DNA of 64,000 bases, taken from the NCBI RefSeq assembly GCF_000516985.1, contig NW_006917097.1:1054001-1118000 (forward strand), in the 5' to 3' direction. The notes beneath the pieces are model-generated. The model saw only the letters and a program-made list of their open reading frames with translations. It made no database searches and was not told the DNA's origin. Source of the stretch: Pestalotiopsis fici W106-1. Taxonomy: Eukaryota; Ascomycota; Sordariomycetes; Amphisphaeriales; Sporocadaceae. This document shows, in pieces, positions 43,669 to 55,282 of the stretch. Positions within the stretch are counted from its first letter, which is position 1. Each line of letters opens with the position of its first letter. Both the position numbers and the translations under genes were made by a program.

Positions 43669-44700
43669 ATGCCTGCCAAAAAGCGTCGCAGTACATCTGC
43701 TGCGGCATCCGACGATTCTTCTGCGCCTGCCAGTGCACCTGCCAGTGCTCCTGCCAGTGCTCCTGCCAGTGCTCCTGCCAGTGCGCCTGCCAACGCCCCT
43801 CCCAGAGGTCCTGTTATCCACAAGCCTCTGGACACTGCGCGCAATGACGACGCAGCTGCCACACCCGAGAACCTGCTCGCGGTATTGAACGAAGCTCGCC
43901 AAATGGTCAAGCAAAAGTACCCTGAAATGACAAAGTCTGACATTGACCGACTGGTCAGAGGTCCGCCCATTGACGACAACTGGACTCTAGAGGATGAGCA
44001 AAAGTCCAGAGATGACTGGGATAATGATCCCATGAAGACACATTTGCTGGAAGCCAAGCATACCAAACTTGGTGCATCATGGCGATACAGCGTTCGCTTC
44101 TACGGGACCTTTGTTGAGGATATCATTGGACCACGCTTCAATTTGGTCTACGACTCAAGCAGTCATGCAACCGTGGTTGTGGTCGATGGCATATCCGTCA
44201 AACATCCATATTGGTCGGCTCCCTTTTGTGAAGCCCTACTTCCTCTGCTGAGCCATGACATGTGGCAAAACCAGCCCGGTGCTGCAGCGGTTTGTCTACA
44301 ATATGTAGTCAAGTGTCGTACAAACGACCAACGTGCCATGAGATGGCCACGCGAAAACTATACTACAGACAAGTTTTTTGACATATTCGCAGACGTCACG
44401 GAATGCTTGAATACCGGCCAAGCATCCGTCAAGGACATTCACATTCAAGTCCGACATAAGCTCGGTGAAATTCAGTCGCCGTGGTCCAGACTCTTTGAGG
44501 AAATCGAGGCACTGTGTTTCAGGGAACAGGTGGCTCCCAAGACAACACCACCCGTGTCACAAAATGACATTGGTTTGTATTCTGTAGGTACAAGCGATCT
44601 CGAAAAGCTAATCAAGGCACTAGACAACCAAAGAGATCGCAACGGCCTACCAGTATACAGAAAAGCCCAGTTGATCTCCAAGGCTGCAGCTGCATCCTGA
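43669..44700 (+). CDS. Unknown protein with Ala-Ser-Ala-Pro repeat N-terminus
   Basis: Single exon, 343 residues. A basic start (MPAKKRRSTSAAAS) that could be a nuclear localisation signal is followed by six 4-residue ASAP units encoded by a 12-bp minisatellite. The remaining 270 residues look globular, with WRYSVRFYGTFVEDIIGP and VVVVDGISVKHPYWSAPFCE, but I recognise no family. After the TGA at 44698-44700 the same frame stays open to 45528, so the natural product may be longer or the gene may have been cut by a nonsense change. It is encoded between the helicase-like pair and the coiled-coil gene. Confidence 0.75.
   Translation: MPAKKRRSTSAAASDDSSAPASAPASAPASAPASAPASAPANAPPRGPVIHKPLDTARNDDAAATPENLLAVLNEARQMVKQKYPEMTKSDIDRLVRGPPIDDNWTLEDEQKSRDDWDNDPMKTHLLEAKHTKLGASWRYSVRFYGTFVEDIIGPRFNLVYDSSSHATVVVVDGISVKHPYWSAPFCEALLPLLSHDMWQNQPGAAAVCLQYVVKCRTNDQRAMRWPRENYTTDKFFDIFADVTECLNTGQASVKDIHIQVRHKLGEIQSPWSRLFEEIEALCFREQVAPKTTPPVSQNDIGLYSVGTSDLEKLIKALDNQRDRNGLPVYRKAQLISKAAAAS
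43729..43800 (+). repeat. 12-bp minisatellite, six units, coding for ASAP repeats
   Basis: Units of GCCAGTGCTCCT and close variants run without a break, the last unit being GCCAACGCCCCT. Such tracts change length easily, so the number of ASAP units may differ between strains. Confidence 0.95.
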
Positions 44701-44847
44701 AACAATGATCATCCTACCAACGCAGACCAAAAAGGTGCGCGCGAAAGAGCGCTACTCTCTGTCCGGCAGCACGCAGCCAAAGCCGAAAAGACCCCAAGTC
44801 CCGCACTCCTTTCCGATATTCCTTTGGATGCTGATCCAGACCAAGAA

Positions 44848-45528
44848 ATGGCAGATTCCGAAATTCCAGAATCTCGCCCCGGTTCCCCTGCTCAAATGAA
44901 GACGAGACAAGCCGACGGGCCTCGTACCACAGTAGGACTTGCCATGCCCGATCCAGCACAAGCTGATGGGCCTCACCCCACACCAGGACTTGCCATGCCT
45001 GAGCCAGGATTGGCTTCACAGCTTCCTACATTACAACAGGATGAGCCAATGGGCAATACGGCACCTACATCACAGCAGGATGAGCCAATGGGTAACACGG
45101 TTCCTGAGCAAAGCAGCAGGCCAAGTATCCCCCATGTTTCTTCACACGAACTCTCAAGAGAGGCGCCTCGTAGCTCAAACACCATGTCCAGTCACAGCGA
45201 GGCATTGCCCCTCCTGATTACCTCTTCAAATATTGCCATACCAAGTCAGGAGATGGAGCACGATGCACCAGAAGGTGACAATATTGATGCTCAAGAGGAG
45301 CCCACTGCATCAAGTATACCCCCTCATCTTGCTTATGTAGATGCTACACATCCTCTCGATATTCCAGACGAGGCGAGGTTGTCCGACGTTCCGTTGCCCA
45401 TTTCATGGGAGAATGCGGCGGAGAGGGTTCAAGACCCATTCGATCCGTATGCCATCTTGTCGTCGCCAGGCGATTCATCAGAATCCGACAATGATGCTAC
45501 CATGGAAACCCCTCCAAACGAGAGATGA
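44848..45528 (+). CDS. Pro/Gln/Met-rich disordered ORF in frame with the preceding gene
   Basis: This frame is open from the stop at 44698 to the stop at 45528; the first ATG is at 44848 and gives 226 residues. It is low in hydrophobic residues and contains two kinds of internal repeat: ADGP...GLAMP twice and QQDEPMGNT twice. The end (DPFDPYAILSSPGDSSESDND) is acidic. It is either the distal half of the gene at 43669 separated by a nonsense TGA, or a separate small gene. No splice sites that keep frame around the TGA were found. Confidence 0.5.
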   Translation: MADSEIPESRPGSPAQMKTRQADGPRTTVGLAMPDPAQADGPHPTPGLAMPEPGLASQLPTLQQDEPMGNTAPTSQQDEPMGNTVPEQSSRPSIPHVSSHELSREAPRSSNTMSSHSEALPLLITSSNIAIPSQEMEHDAPEGDNIDAQEEPTASSIPPHLAYVDATHPLDIPDEARLSDVPLPISWENAAERVQDPFDPYAILSSPGDSSESDNDATMETPPNER

Positions 45529-46186
45529 CTGACACGAATGTGATTTAAATAGTAAATAAAAACTTTTTCATTTGAATTTGCTCTCCATAAAGCTCCAACC
45601 TTGGTCCGGAACACTGTAGTTGTCTTAATGCTGGATTAGAATGAATCGAAACATTGAAATGCACCGGGAATCAACGGAAACTCGCCAAAAATAAACGTCA
45701 CGTAAAAGGTCTGTATTGTAAGACGGAAAAGAAATGAGCTTACTGCCCTTGAAGGCCTCGATCAGCCAATTAATTATCCCTTTTAACCTTTAGTTCATGC
45801 TTATCCTCACGGTTGCAGCCGATCCCATGAAGGGTTTGACTGGATAGAGGGAATGTCCTTGTGCCAATCTTGGAGTACAATCGATTTATAATTCTCGAGC
45901 TCATTGACAGGAAAGGACTCGAGGTGTAAATTGATAGACTCGTCTATAAAGAACTGAATTTCGCGGTGATAAACATGTATTGTTTCAGATATGGACAATG
46001 TAGACTATTCTCCTGTTAATTGACCACCCAGCTCCAAGCTCATCCGCAGACGGATCATGGTGATCAGTACGAGTGTACTGTTGGCGCAGTGAAATGACAA
46101 TGAGGGCTTACTCTAGAGTTCATGATGCAACAGTGACAAAAAGACACGTATGAGGGGAATCGATATATTTTAATTAGGTACAAATT
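45529..46186. other. Intergenic region between convergent genes
   Basis: AT-rich 3' regions. No feature seen apart from short ORFs. Confidence 0.35.
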
Positions 46187-49109
46187 CTACGCCTGGAAAC
46201 TAGCAAATTTTGTCCACCACATGAAATTAGCTGGTGACATGGGAAAGTCCATATTTCCATGCTCTTCTGGTGCTTCTAACCGCGCCGTATTAATGGCAAA
46301 TTTGGCTTGTTGCTTATCTACCAACCGGACCGTACGTGTTGTGGTGCCAATGACAAATATAAAGTGCTCACTTCCCACAAGGCATACGTTCAAGTCCTTG
46401 TACCATATGGTGTCTCTGTCGGCTTCATCAGTGAAATGACTGACATTATCCGATAACAGGTGCTTGCATAAAGGCTCCCACAGATCTTGATTTTCCAAGT
46501 ACTCCTGGATCTTGTTGATGCGATCAGGAGCAACAGATGGCCAACGTCTTTGCATGAATCGGCCAATTTGGAGTAATCCAATGAGGAACATTTGCTCAAT
46601 AAGACTCTTCTTGATCGGGTCAACCTGGTTTGGCAGATTTATGCCTTGGGCTTCCTGGGCTTCCAAATACCGCTTTTTGGCTGCCTCAAATATGAGTGGA
46701 ATAACCCCAACAAACAGACCTGGAGCGTCATTTTTGACGCATTCCTCGGAAATGAGCCGCAGCAAGTGCCACATTTCAGCTTCGGGGTCCTTGTTTGTGA
46801 TATGATAGTAGAGTTGGGTGAGCAGATCCATTAGCCCAGCCCTAGACTTTGCCGGGTTGTTCCCAGACTGCTGGTTCAAGTCTGACCAAGGCTCTACTAC
46901 TGCCCAAAAGTAAGGATCCGGCAACTGGCGGATAGGAATTTGAAAAGGATGGGACTCTATGGCACCCATAAAGACAGTCCAGAATTCGATTTGCAGACCT
47001 TGCACTCTGGCCATGTCTGCAAAGTATCTCTGATAGCCAAAACATCTTTGCTCAGTCTGTCGCTGCAAATCGATCACTTTTGTCTCCAACTCTCCAATAT
47101 GCTCCAACATGGAGTCGTGCGCCATATCTTGAGCAGCATATTCTTGGTCCATGGCCTCTAAATCTGCTTGGGCCAAATCATTTACTCTGGTCGACTCGTC
47201 CAACTCATCTCTGAGTGTCTGATTTGCAATATTGCAGTTCTCAAGTTGACTTGCAAGGTCTTGGACTTTTCTTTCGGATTCATCCAGACTAGATGTTAGC
47301 TCAGTGGCTTCACCTTCCGCATCCATGACGCGATCGAAAACTTCATCATGCCTTTTTTGAGCATCAGTCTTTCCGCGAAGAGAATCATCCCTTGCTGTAA
47401 AAGCAGCAGTCTTTTCGCGGAGAGCATCCTCTTTCTCCTGCATAGAAGTTTCTTGGTTTAGTTTCTGTGTGAGAGAATCATGAAATGTATCTTCATCTCT
47501 ATGGTACGGTCGTAACCCTAGGTCATCTTGCAAATTATGTAGTTGTGCCAGCCTTTTCCGTATGCTAACCCTCAAGATGTTCTTTTTCTTTTGAGACGTT
47601 CCTGTAGAGATTGCTATATCTCTTTGATTGTTCATTTGCCTCTTCATACTGCCGAGTCATATTCTCGAGGTCCTTTTCAAAACCATCTCGTTCCGTGACA
47701 ATTTCGTCTCTCTGTCTTGTCATGTTGACCAAATCTTCCTGGGATTTATTCTTTTCTTCGAGAAGCTGGCCATGACTCTTCCTCAAAGACTCTATTTCAG
47801 AGCGCAGTACATCAAGGTCTCTTTGGGCGTGTACCTTTTGGACCTCTTCAAGCTTCTTGGCATTCTCCAACTCTTGACGTGCTTCGAGCCCCTGGTTGAA
47901 CGCGTCGAGCGCCTGGATCTCTCCATCTCTGGCTTCCGAGTGCGCTGTTTTTTCATCTTCGAGTTGCAGCTTTAGCAACCCAATCTCATCAGTCCATGAC
48001 TTGCGGTCCTCTACTTCTTTCTGCAGTAACCGATTGACATTTTGATGGGCTTGTATGGCCACCATCTTCTCTTGCTCCAACGTCTGAATTTGTGAGCCAA
48101 GCATCTCGGCTTCTTGCTCACTTGCCTTGTTTTGTAGGCGGAGTGAGTACAGCTCATCCTCTAGAGTAGCCTTTTCACTCTGCAGGACCTCCACGTCAAC
48201 ACCATGTACATGTCCAGCCTGAGAGGTCTTCTGTGACAGACGGTCTAGGGTCTGTTGTTTCATGGCAACTTCGGTCTCCAGGTCCTTGATCTTTTGTACA
48301 TTGTCCTTTTTCTCCTTTTCGTAGTCTTGGATGGCTAGACTCCACTTCTCGACCTCGGCCGTCTTCTCGTTGAACCATGTTTGCATGTCTTCTTCATTCT
48401 TTTTGTTCGAGTCCTTGAGTAGCTGGATTTTCTTGTCGCAACGGGCCTTGGTATCATCTACTGTTGAATTGGACTGCTCTAGGTCTTGTTCTAGCGACCT
48501 GATCTTGTCTTGCTTGACTTTCAACTCTTCTCGTAGTTTGATGAGACTTCTTTGCGACTCCTGACTGGTGTGTTGACATTCTTCCAGGTCGTCGGGCCTG
48601 GCCGTTGTTTGAGTTTTCAACATTGACAGCTTTTCCTGCAACAGTTGTACCTCGGCATTGAAGAGAGCAGTCTTGTGACTAGGGGACAGCTCGCGAATGG
48701 GGTCCAGGGTTTTGAAAGCTTCCAGGAAGTGTGTCAAGAGGTCTTGAGTAGCCGCGGAATTGAGGCCAACATTTTGTGAGATAAAGTTAGGTACTTTGTC
48801 CATGACTTGCCTGAGGCTTTGCCGGGGCGCATCGATATTTTCGACATGCTCATTGGACTCCTTTTGAAGCTCTCTCAGCTTCTTGCCCATGTTTTCGATT
48901 TTCAGTGCCAGGTCGGCTACCTTGTCACTGTCGTTGTCTGTGTCGAAATCGGGCATATTGCCACTGCCAAGGGCATCGGGAGCTTCATCCAGGCGTTTGT
49001 GCAAGTCTTCCAACAGGTTGTCGCCGGCTTTGAGCCATTCCGAGACTTGGTCCCAGTTGGTACGTAGGGGAGGAAGTGCTCCCGTTTGAAATGCCGTTGG
49101 GTTCGCCAT
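46187..49109 (-). CDS. Long coiled-coil protein with C-terminal globular domain
   Basis: Two open frames, 49109-47570 and 47526-46187, join in frame to 959 residues if a 43-nt intron (47527-47569, donor GTTAGC, acceptor CAAG) is removed. The join reads KEHLE-DDLGLRPYHRDED. The donor is unusual, so a frameshift is the alternative. Residues from about 60 to 660 are almost continuous heptads rich in E, K, Q and L, for example KVKQDKIRSLEQDLEQSNST and KKKDNVQKIKDLETEVAMKQ. The last 290 residues are different and look folded (FQIPIRQLPDPYFWAVVEPW, ending NFMWWTKFASFQA). It may act as a scaffold, tether or cytoskeletal linker, and I recognise no family. It closes the unknown-gene island. Confidence 0.8.
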
Positions 49110-51267
49110 CTTGTTCTGTGGCTTTGGAGTGATGCTGAGAGGAAAGTTGGTGGCAATTCGTGAAAATCGCACGTGTAGCGTGCCAATTAATGCCTGCCTC
49201 GGATGGTGAACGGAATACCGAAAGGGTGGATATGGGGTGTTGGGTTCGATTTCTAACGGCGCTAGTCACTGGGGTGTCCATGAAGTTGACCTGTTCTGTA
49301 TCTGTTGGCAGGCGCGAACCTAGTGCTTGACGAGGGGTAAAAACAATAACGCTGGCAGCTGGCAACCAAATTTTCTCTTCTTGAGCATTCTTGATACCAC
49401 ACCTTGTTGCTGTTGAAATTGTTCTTTTTGGAAGTGTCCAGTGAGTATCTCCCTCTCGCCATGGAAGCGATCTGTTGGGGAAACAGACTGGCGCTGATGA
49501 GCAGTCGCTCGTGGTGATCGCCATAGTAACACCTTGTGTCACTGGAAGGTCCGTTAATCATGGTTGAATAATCGGCCTGGATGTCAATTAAGCCGGGGAA
49601 TGAATGGCGACGAGGCTGCGAACAAGGGCTTTGCGGTCAACGGGTTGTCCTCGGTGGTGGAATGAAGGAGTGGGATGGTACCGCTAGAAGCAGACTCCCA
49701 GCAATGATCAGATCTGTGATCGGCATCATCATTCCCTTCTCAATTTCGTCGGAACATGGCTTGCGGCAACTGATTGACATGTTGCTCGTCCTTCATGACC
49801 TACTTCTTTCTTCCCCTGTTTGGATCCGTGCTAATTTTCGCAGGGCCGTAACACGGGTCAACCTCGTTCTCTTTATGATAGCTTGTTGCGGGAACTCTGT
49901 CCAGTATGGATCATCCGAGTTTGTCGAACATACCGAAAGGAAGATAAAAGTCAGACTCATTTCACTCGATGAATCGGTGAAAATTCTGGCACGCGAAGCA
50001 AGACCGGTGCTTGAACGGACTCAAAGCTGTGTGCCGGACTTTAGCTGGGCGTGACTTTGCAATCAGTCTACTTACTCTTGTAGACGTTGTCGTCGTTCAT
50101 CCTTCCTCTTGGTATTACCTAATGTAAGGGAACTGATCCTACAAACTCTTGATGCGACAGCCCAAAGTTACTGTCAGGGTCCCCGCGTAGATCATAGGTT
50201 CGCCATCGTTGTAAAGTGTCGTACTGATGTAGTCAGCACCCACCGCAGATCACCTGCGTGGGTATATAGTCGCTCTTCAGCACCTCTCTTCTGTAGACTA
50301 GAGATCAACTCAGACAACTTTCAATGCTTCCTCGATCATCTCGTCTTCAGTTCCCCCTTCACACATCGGCTCAGGTGAGATAAAGGCTATGGCAAGTATA
50401 AAACTTGCCAGGATAGCCGCATCCCAAGACTGCCTCGCTCCACACCATCGATCGCCAGGCCATGTACCCTATATCAAGCTCGTTCGGCTCGGTGACCAAG
50501 TAGCTCGGGCAGCCGATATTGGTGATAATCAACCATACCCAAAGGATGGCGACGGGAGATGAAACCGCAGCGGATGTCAAGAAGTGGATTCAGAAGCAAC
50601 AGACGACAACAAGATCTCCCGGAAATATGGATCTATCGCAAGGTCATGTACAGACAAGTTGACAGTGCGCACCCCAACTCAAGTCTGGAACCAAGCATTG
50701 AGTCCTTTCAAGCACTGGCCGTGCCTCGCGCGTCTGAAGTTGAAAACCAAACAGGTCCAACCAAAAGAGCTTCCCCCATTGAAGCTGTCCTCTTTCGGCA
50801 TGCAGTCTCTGAAATCAGTAGCTCTCAAGTCTTGACGCGCTTGAGGTTGTTCACTATCCGCGTTGCGTAGGCTCTTTTCTGGAGTTTTCACCCGTCATCA
50901 AGCGGCCCTGTCTTTTGATAAGTCAATGTCTTTCCATCTCTTGGGTGTTGTCTGCGGCAGCTATGCAATTCCAGTTAGGGCGCAATACACACGCTGGGCA
51001 CGGGAGCAGGGGTTTGGGCCCCGGCACCAGATGCTGCAGCGTCCAGTCCGCTATTAGACAAATGGCCGGCGACCTCCACTCACCCCAACTGTCGTGAATC
51101 TCCACGCCCAAGAGAACACACGAAGACTGCATGCCGAGCATACAGATGGCCGGTATGAGTAGCCGATGGAGAATTTAATGAGTGGCGAGAAACGTCTCCT
51201 CTTCTTTCCATTCTTTTGCGTCTTGTCACAAAGATACAGCTTCTCATTGTACTTGCAATTCAGCACC
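49110..51267. other. Intergenic region, no supportable gene
   Basis: Short ORFs such as 49581-50054 (+) and 50559-50870 (+) lack recognisable features and overlap other frames. No repeats stand out. The last 100 bp before the P450 start are pyrimidine-rich and contain an in-frame ATG at 51166 that would only lengthen the leader. Confidence 0.4.
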
Positions 51268-53081
51268 ATGACTTTGTTTAGTGGCGTGCTTTCATTCTCC
51301 GGGGGTTGGGTCCCCACGGTGTCGCTGTTTCTAGTCACCATTTGTTTCGTGGTATTGCGACGCCGGTATTCAATGCTTGACGATATACCTGGGCCATTCT
51401 TTGCAGCATTTACGCGACTCTGGCACGTACGGCACATAATAATTGGCGACCAAAACCTTCAATTGGTCAAATTGCACAAAGAACTTGGTAAGAGAATGAA
51501 TGCGTAAATAGGCGGAACTGTACCTAATCACACGCTTTTCAAGGCCACTTTGTTCGCGTATCATATAATGAAGTCAGTGTCAGTCATCCAGACGCCATAA
51601 AAAAGATTCTACTGGCTCCTTTACCCAAGGTGAGATAGCACCATACCGAGACTGGACCAGCGACTGACCACATGCAGGCACCGTGGTACGAGGTGATGCA
51701 ATTTCCCGATTGGCGTTGGGTGAATCCCATGTCGGTGTTGGACCCCAAAAAGAAGAATGAATTGTCCAAGAACTTTGCCCCAGCCTATTCCAACAGTAAT
51801 CTATTGCAATCCGAGGCCATCATGGACGAAGTCATAGCCAGATTATGCGAATGGATTGACAAGCACGTCAAAAGCGAGGAACCCATGGACTTGGTAAGAG
51901 CATTCTGTTGTGTAAATCAGCACGTACTGACATGTACCACAAGGACTGGTTCTTTACGTATACATCATTTGACATTATGGGAGAAATTGCCTTTTCCAAG
52001 CAGTTTGGATTCCTCGCTTCTGGGACGGATGTTGGAAATACCATTCACAATATTGCAACTCTAAACGTATACGGTGCTATTGCGGGCTTCTTTCCTCGAT
52101 TGTAAGTTTAATATGTACATCTTGACGTCGAGCTTTTCATGCCGGAGCAAGTGACTGACTGATAATTACAGGCACTATCTCTTGGCGAACCCAGCCGTAA
52201 CGTGGACAAAATTAATGCCTTATGGACTTCTCTATGACATGACTTTTAGCACAATCGACGAGCGCCGCAAGAATCCAGATGCGCGATATGATTTGATTGC
52301 GCACTGGTTCAAGGTTCACGAAGAGCATCCGGAGCGCCTATCAATGCGAAACATTGAAGCCCATACCTTTCAGGCCGTGGGTGCGGGTTCGGATACTGTC
52401 TCGACTGCTCTGCAAAGTTTCGTCTATCACATAATTCGCAACCCCGAGGGAAATCATTGGCAGCGGATACGTGACGAGATTGTGAGTCTACTATTCCGAT
52501 GATGAAAATTGGCAACTAACAGGGATTCAGCGTGCAGCACAACAGCAAGGAAGGTGTAAAGACCCTGTAATATCCTTTGCCGATGCACAGAAACTGCCAT
52601 ACCTTCAGGCTTCCATCAAGGAAGCCATGCGTGTATTTAGCCCAACACCAATGGCTCTGGCAAGGACGGTCCCGGCAGACGGTTTGACCATTGGAGACAA
52701 GACGTTTGCTCCAGGCACGCTCGTCTCTGTCAACTCTTGGGTCATTCACTTTTCGACGGAAATATGGGGTAAAGACGCTGCTGAATTTAGACCCGACCGA
52801 TGGCTTGAGCCGAATGGCGCTGCTTTGGAAAAGCAATTCATGCCTGTAAGTTTTCCAGCCAGCCTTTAATGCTAACTCTAACGTGTCATCTCCAGTGGGG
52901 TCAAGGCTACGCGTCCTGTCCCGGTCAAAATATAGCCCGACTAGAGTTGTCAAAAATTGCAGCTACAATTGTACGTGATTATGATATACGGCAGGTAGAT
53001 CCAAAGCAGCAGTGGCATTGGAAAGCCAGGTTTGCTATGCTGCCTCACGACTGGCCTGTTTATATCACGAAAGCTACCTAG
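51268..53081 (+). CDS. Cytochrome P450 monooxygenase (pisatin-demethylase-like)
   Basis: Seven exons (51268-51487, 51544-51629, 51678-51893, 51944-52101, 52172-52481, 52531-52845, 52896-53081) encode 496 residues. An N-terminal membrane anchor (VPTVSLFLVTICFVVL) followed by RRRYSMLDDIPGP fits an ER enzyme. Later motifs are the I-helix AGSDT, the K-helix ExxR (KEAMRVFSP), FRPDRWL and the heme-binding WGQGYASCPGQ with the ligand Cys. The heme segment has W and A where the textbook pattern has F and R, a variation I believe occurs in some fungal P450s of this kind. The C-terminus DYDIRQVDPKQQWHWK is typical of pisatin demethylase-like P450s. It oxidises an unknown small molecule with NADPH-P450 reductase. 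It converges with the MDR oxidoreductase. Confidence 0.94.
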
Positions 53082-53255
53082 AATGTCCAAAGCAAAGCTC
53101 TGATGAGTTGAGAGAATCATATTCATCATGCCAGAATCTCATGGTCATGCATTTGCATGAAAGAAAGTACTGCTAGGAGTGCCCATGGGCTGTACGAGTC
53201 CTGTTGCTACCAAGTCACGGGTCAACTTCAAATCTCATACTTGAGCATCAATCGA

Positions 53256-54441
53256 TCAAGGAGCCTTGACCTCGACGTATAGCTTGCCAATTTTGTCGCC
53301 CGTGAACAATTTCTCAAAAGCAGCGTCTGCTACAGTAATGCCACCCTTGACAATGGTCTCCTTTGTTTTGAGTTTTCCTTCCGTGATCCACTGTAGCAGA
53401 GTAGCTCGCGCCTCTGGAATATCTTTCATGTGGTCCATGACCACAAACCCTTCCATACGTACGCGTTGTTTTCCAATCTCTATGATATTCTTGATTCCTA
53501 GTCTCTCGGGCTCCGGGAGGTTGTACTGGGCCGCGCCACCGCAAATGACATACCGAGCAAATTTGGCAGCTCTGGCAAGGGCAACCTCTAGGATCCATCC
53601 ACCGACATTATCCCAATACACATCTATCATGTCTGGAGTTGCCTCTTCGAGTTTCGCGACAAAGTCTGGCGAATTGTAATTGAGCGCGACATCAAACCCG
53701 AGCTCGTCGCAAAGCCAGCTGCACTTTTCATCAGAGCCAGTGATACCGACTACGCGGGCACTTTGAATCTTGGCAATCTGGCCGACTATGTGTCCTGTAG
53801 CACCACTGGCTGCAGAGACAACTACGGTATTACCGGGTTCAACATTGGCTTTGTTCTGAAGCCCAATATACGCTGCCATGGCAGGCCCATCTGAGAGCTC
53901 ATTAGTTGTCATTTCATTGTCAAAGAACGCGATATACTAACTGAATGCGACTGTCAACATGTCTGTCAATTTGATACCTTCAGGTAGCTTGATAGCCTCC
54001 ACCATCTGCTCCGGAACAATGGCGACCTCGGTCCAGCCAGTGAGTGCGTATATAACGTCTCCAGGTGCAGCCTTTGCCGACTTGCTTGCCAGGACACGAG
54101 AGATTGCCCCGCCGACCACTAAAAGCAATTAGAACATCAACTCATCGACAATGCTCATGACTTACTCTTTTGACCAATCGCTACGGGGGCAATGTATGAC
54201 CTGGTGCCTGCCAAGATATCAGCAAAGACCTTGTTGAGCTCACATTAGAGTATCAAGTACTATTCAGCATTCCTCGCATATATGGGTCGAGCGATAGATA
54301 CAAGACCTCGACGAGCACCTGTCCATCCTTCAGATCCTCAGCTGTCGGAGCTGGCTCTGACCTTTGCTCAAAGGTCTGACCGGGAACCACGGAGGCTGTT
54401 GGCCGTTTGGCGAGATGAAAGGTGATATTCTGGCGAGACAT
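53256..54441 (-). CDS. NADP-dependent medium-chain oxidoreductase (LTB4-dehydrogenase / CurA-like)
   Basis: Four exons (54441-54261, 54207-54166, 54118-53942, 53890-53256) encode 344 residues; the second exon has only 42 nt. The start SRQNITFHLAKRPTASV and LSLDPYMRGMLNSTRSYIAP are typical of zinc-free MDR enzymes such as leukotriene B4 12-hydroxydehydrogenase, which reduce alkenals and enones with NADPH. The cofactor motif is SAASGATGHIVGQIAK, followed by VGITGSDEKCSWL and the NVGG segment. No zinc ligands are seen. Joining exons restores QKMVGGAISRVLASK and VAFNGPAMAAY. It converges with the P450, 175 bp apart, so it may act on the same chemistry, but this is inference. Confidence 0.93.
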
Positions 54442-54879
54442 TGTTGACCTTATCTTGATACGAATACGTCGTGCGAGTCAATAGGTAAAGGCACTTTTCA
54501 AGTTGTGGCGACCAATCCTGGATCTCAAGTTGCACCGTACAGAAAGCAAGCGTTCAAAAATAAAATTTAGACAAGCGCCATGCAGGCTAAACGTTGGTGC
54601 TCGACCGCGGCCCAGCATAACGCCCGTCTTCCAAGAAAAGAACCTGCAACATAACCAGGACCAATAGCTCGAAGCGCCATGGCCCCCAAAAAGCTTCATT
54701 GCGTGCGTCTTCTGGCCCTGCCATCACCCTGTTAGAAGTACCCTAGGGCGTACCCGCCAGTCCACCCGCTTCGTGTATCCCATGCATCCATTCAACTATC
54801 CAAGGCTATGCAGGTACCAGCATCAACCAATACATCACATCATATCCCAAAGTCATAAATATCCGCAAGACCACTTTGA
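54442..54879. other. Intergenic region
   Basis: Contains the upstream region of the MDR gene and the 3' side of the small gene. No feature seen. Confidence 0.35.
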
Positions 54880-55282
54880 CTAGTTGCTTGAATCGCTCTT
54901 TGATCGTTTCCATGATTCGTCCCATGCCCTTAAGAACTGTTTCGTCTCTTTTTCCTTTTCATCTTCCTTTGAAATCCCGCCCTCTGATTGGCTGGAAGGG
55001 GGAACAGAAAGCCTTTCAACGACGTTTAGAGGACTTTTCAGGTACCTGTCGAGGTTTTCCGTGTGTTTGCTTGTTTTTGGTGGTCTGGATATATAGTTAA
55101 TATCGCAACTGCTGCTATCTTTAATCCGATGATTTGACTCACGTGGTTCTGTCATTGCTGTCGCTCAGAATCATTGAAGATGACATGATGCCTGAACCGT
55201 CCTTGTAGTATCTCGATGCTGTTGAGTCGCTAGTACAAAAATTGAACAAATACAGTGGACAAGGACAATAAGACTACCTCAT
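54880..55282 (-). CDS. Small unknown protein (98 residues) with a 5-nt first coding exon
   Basis: Three exons (55282-55278, 55229-55143, 55084-54880) are joined by introns of 48 and 58 nt. The first coding exon is only ATGAG. Intron 2 has a textbook donor GTGAGT, a TTAAC branch and a CCAG acceptor; intron 1 has GTAGTC and TACTAG. The spliced frame is continuous: MSDSTASRYYKDGSG, then MSSSMILSDSNDRTTPPKT, then a hydrophilic tail with KEDEKEKETKQFLRAWDESW. It has no signal peptide or membrane segment and appears largely disordered. I recognise no family. The agreement of both introns with one frame is the main evidence. Confidence 0.7.

Noticed and set aside
44653..44725. Intron removing the in-frame TGA of the ASAP-repeat gene
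   Set aside because: Its 73-nt length breaks the reading frame, and the region reads as coding without it.
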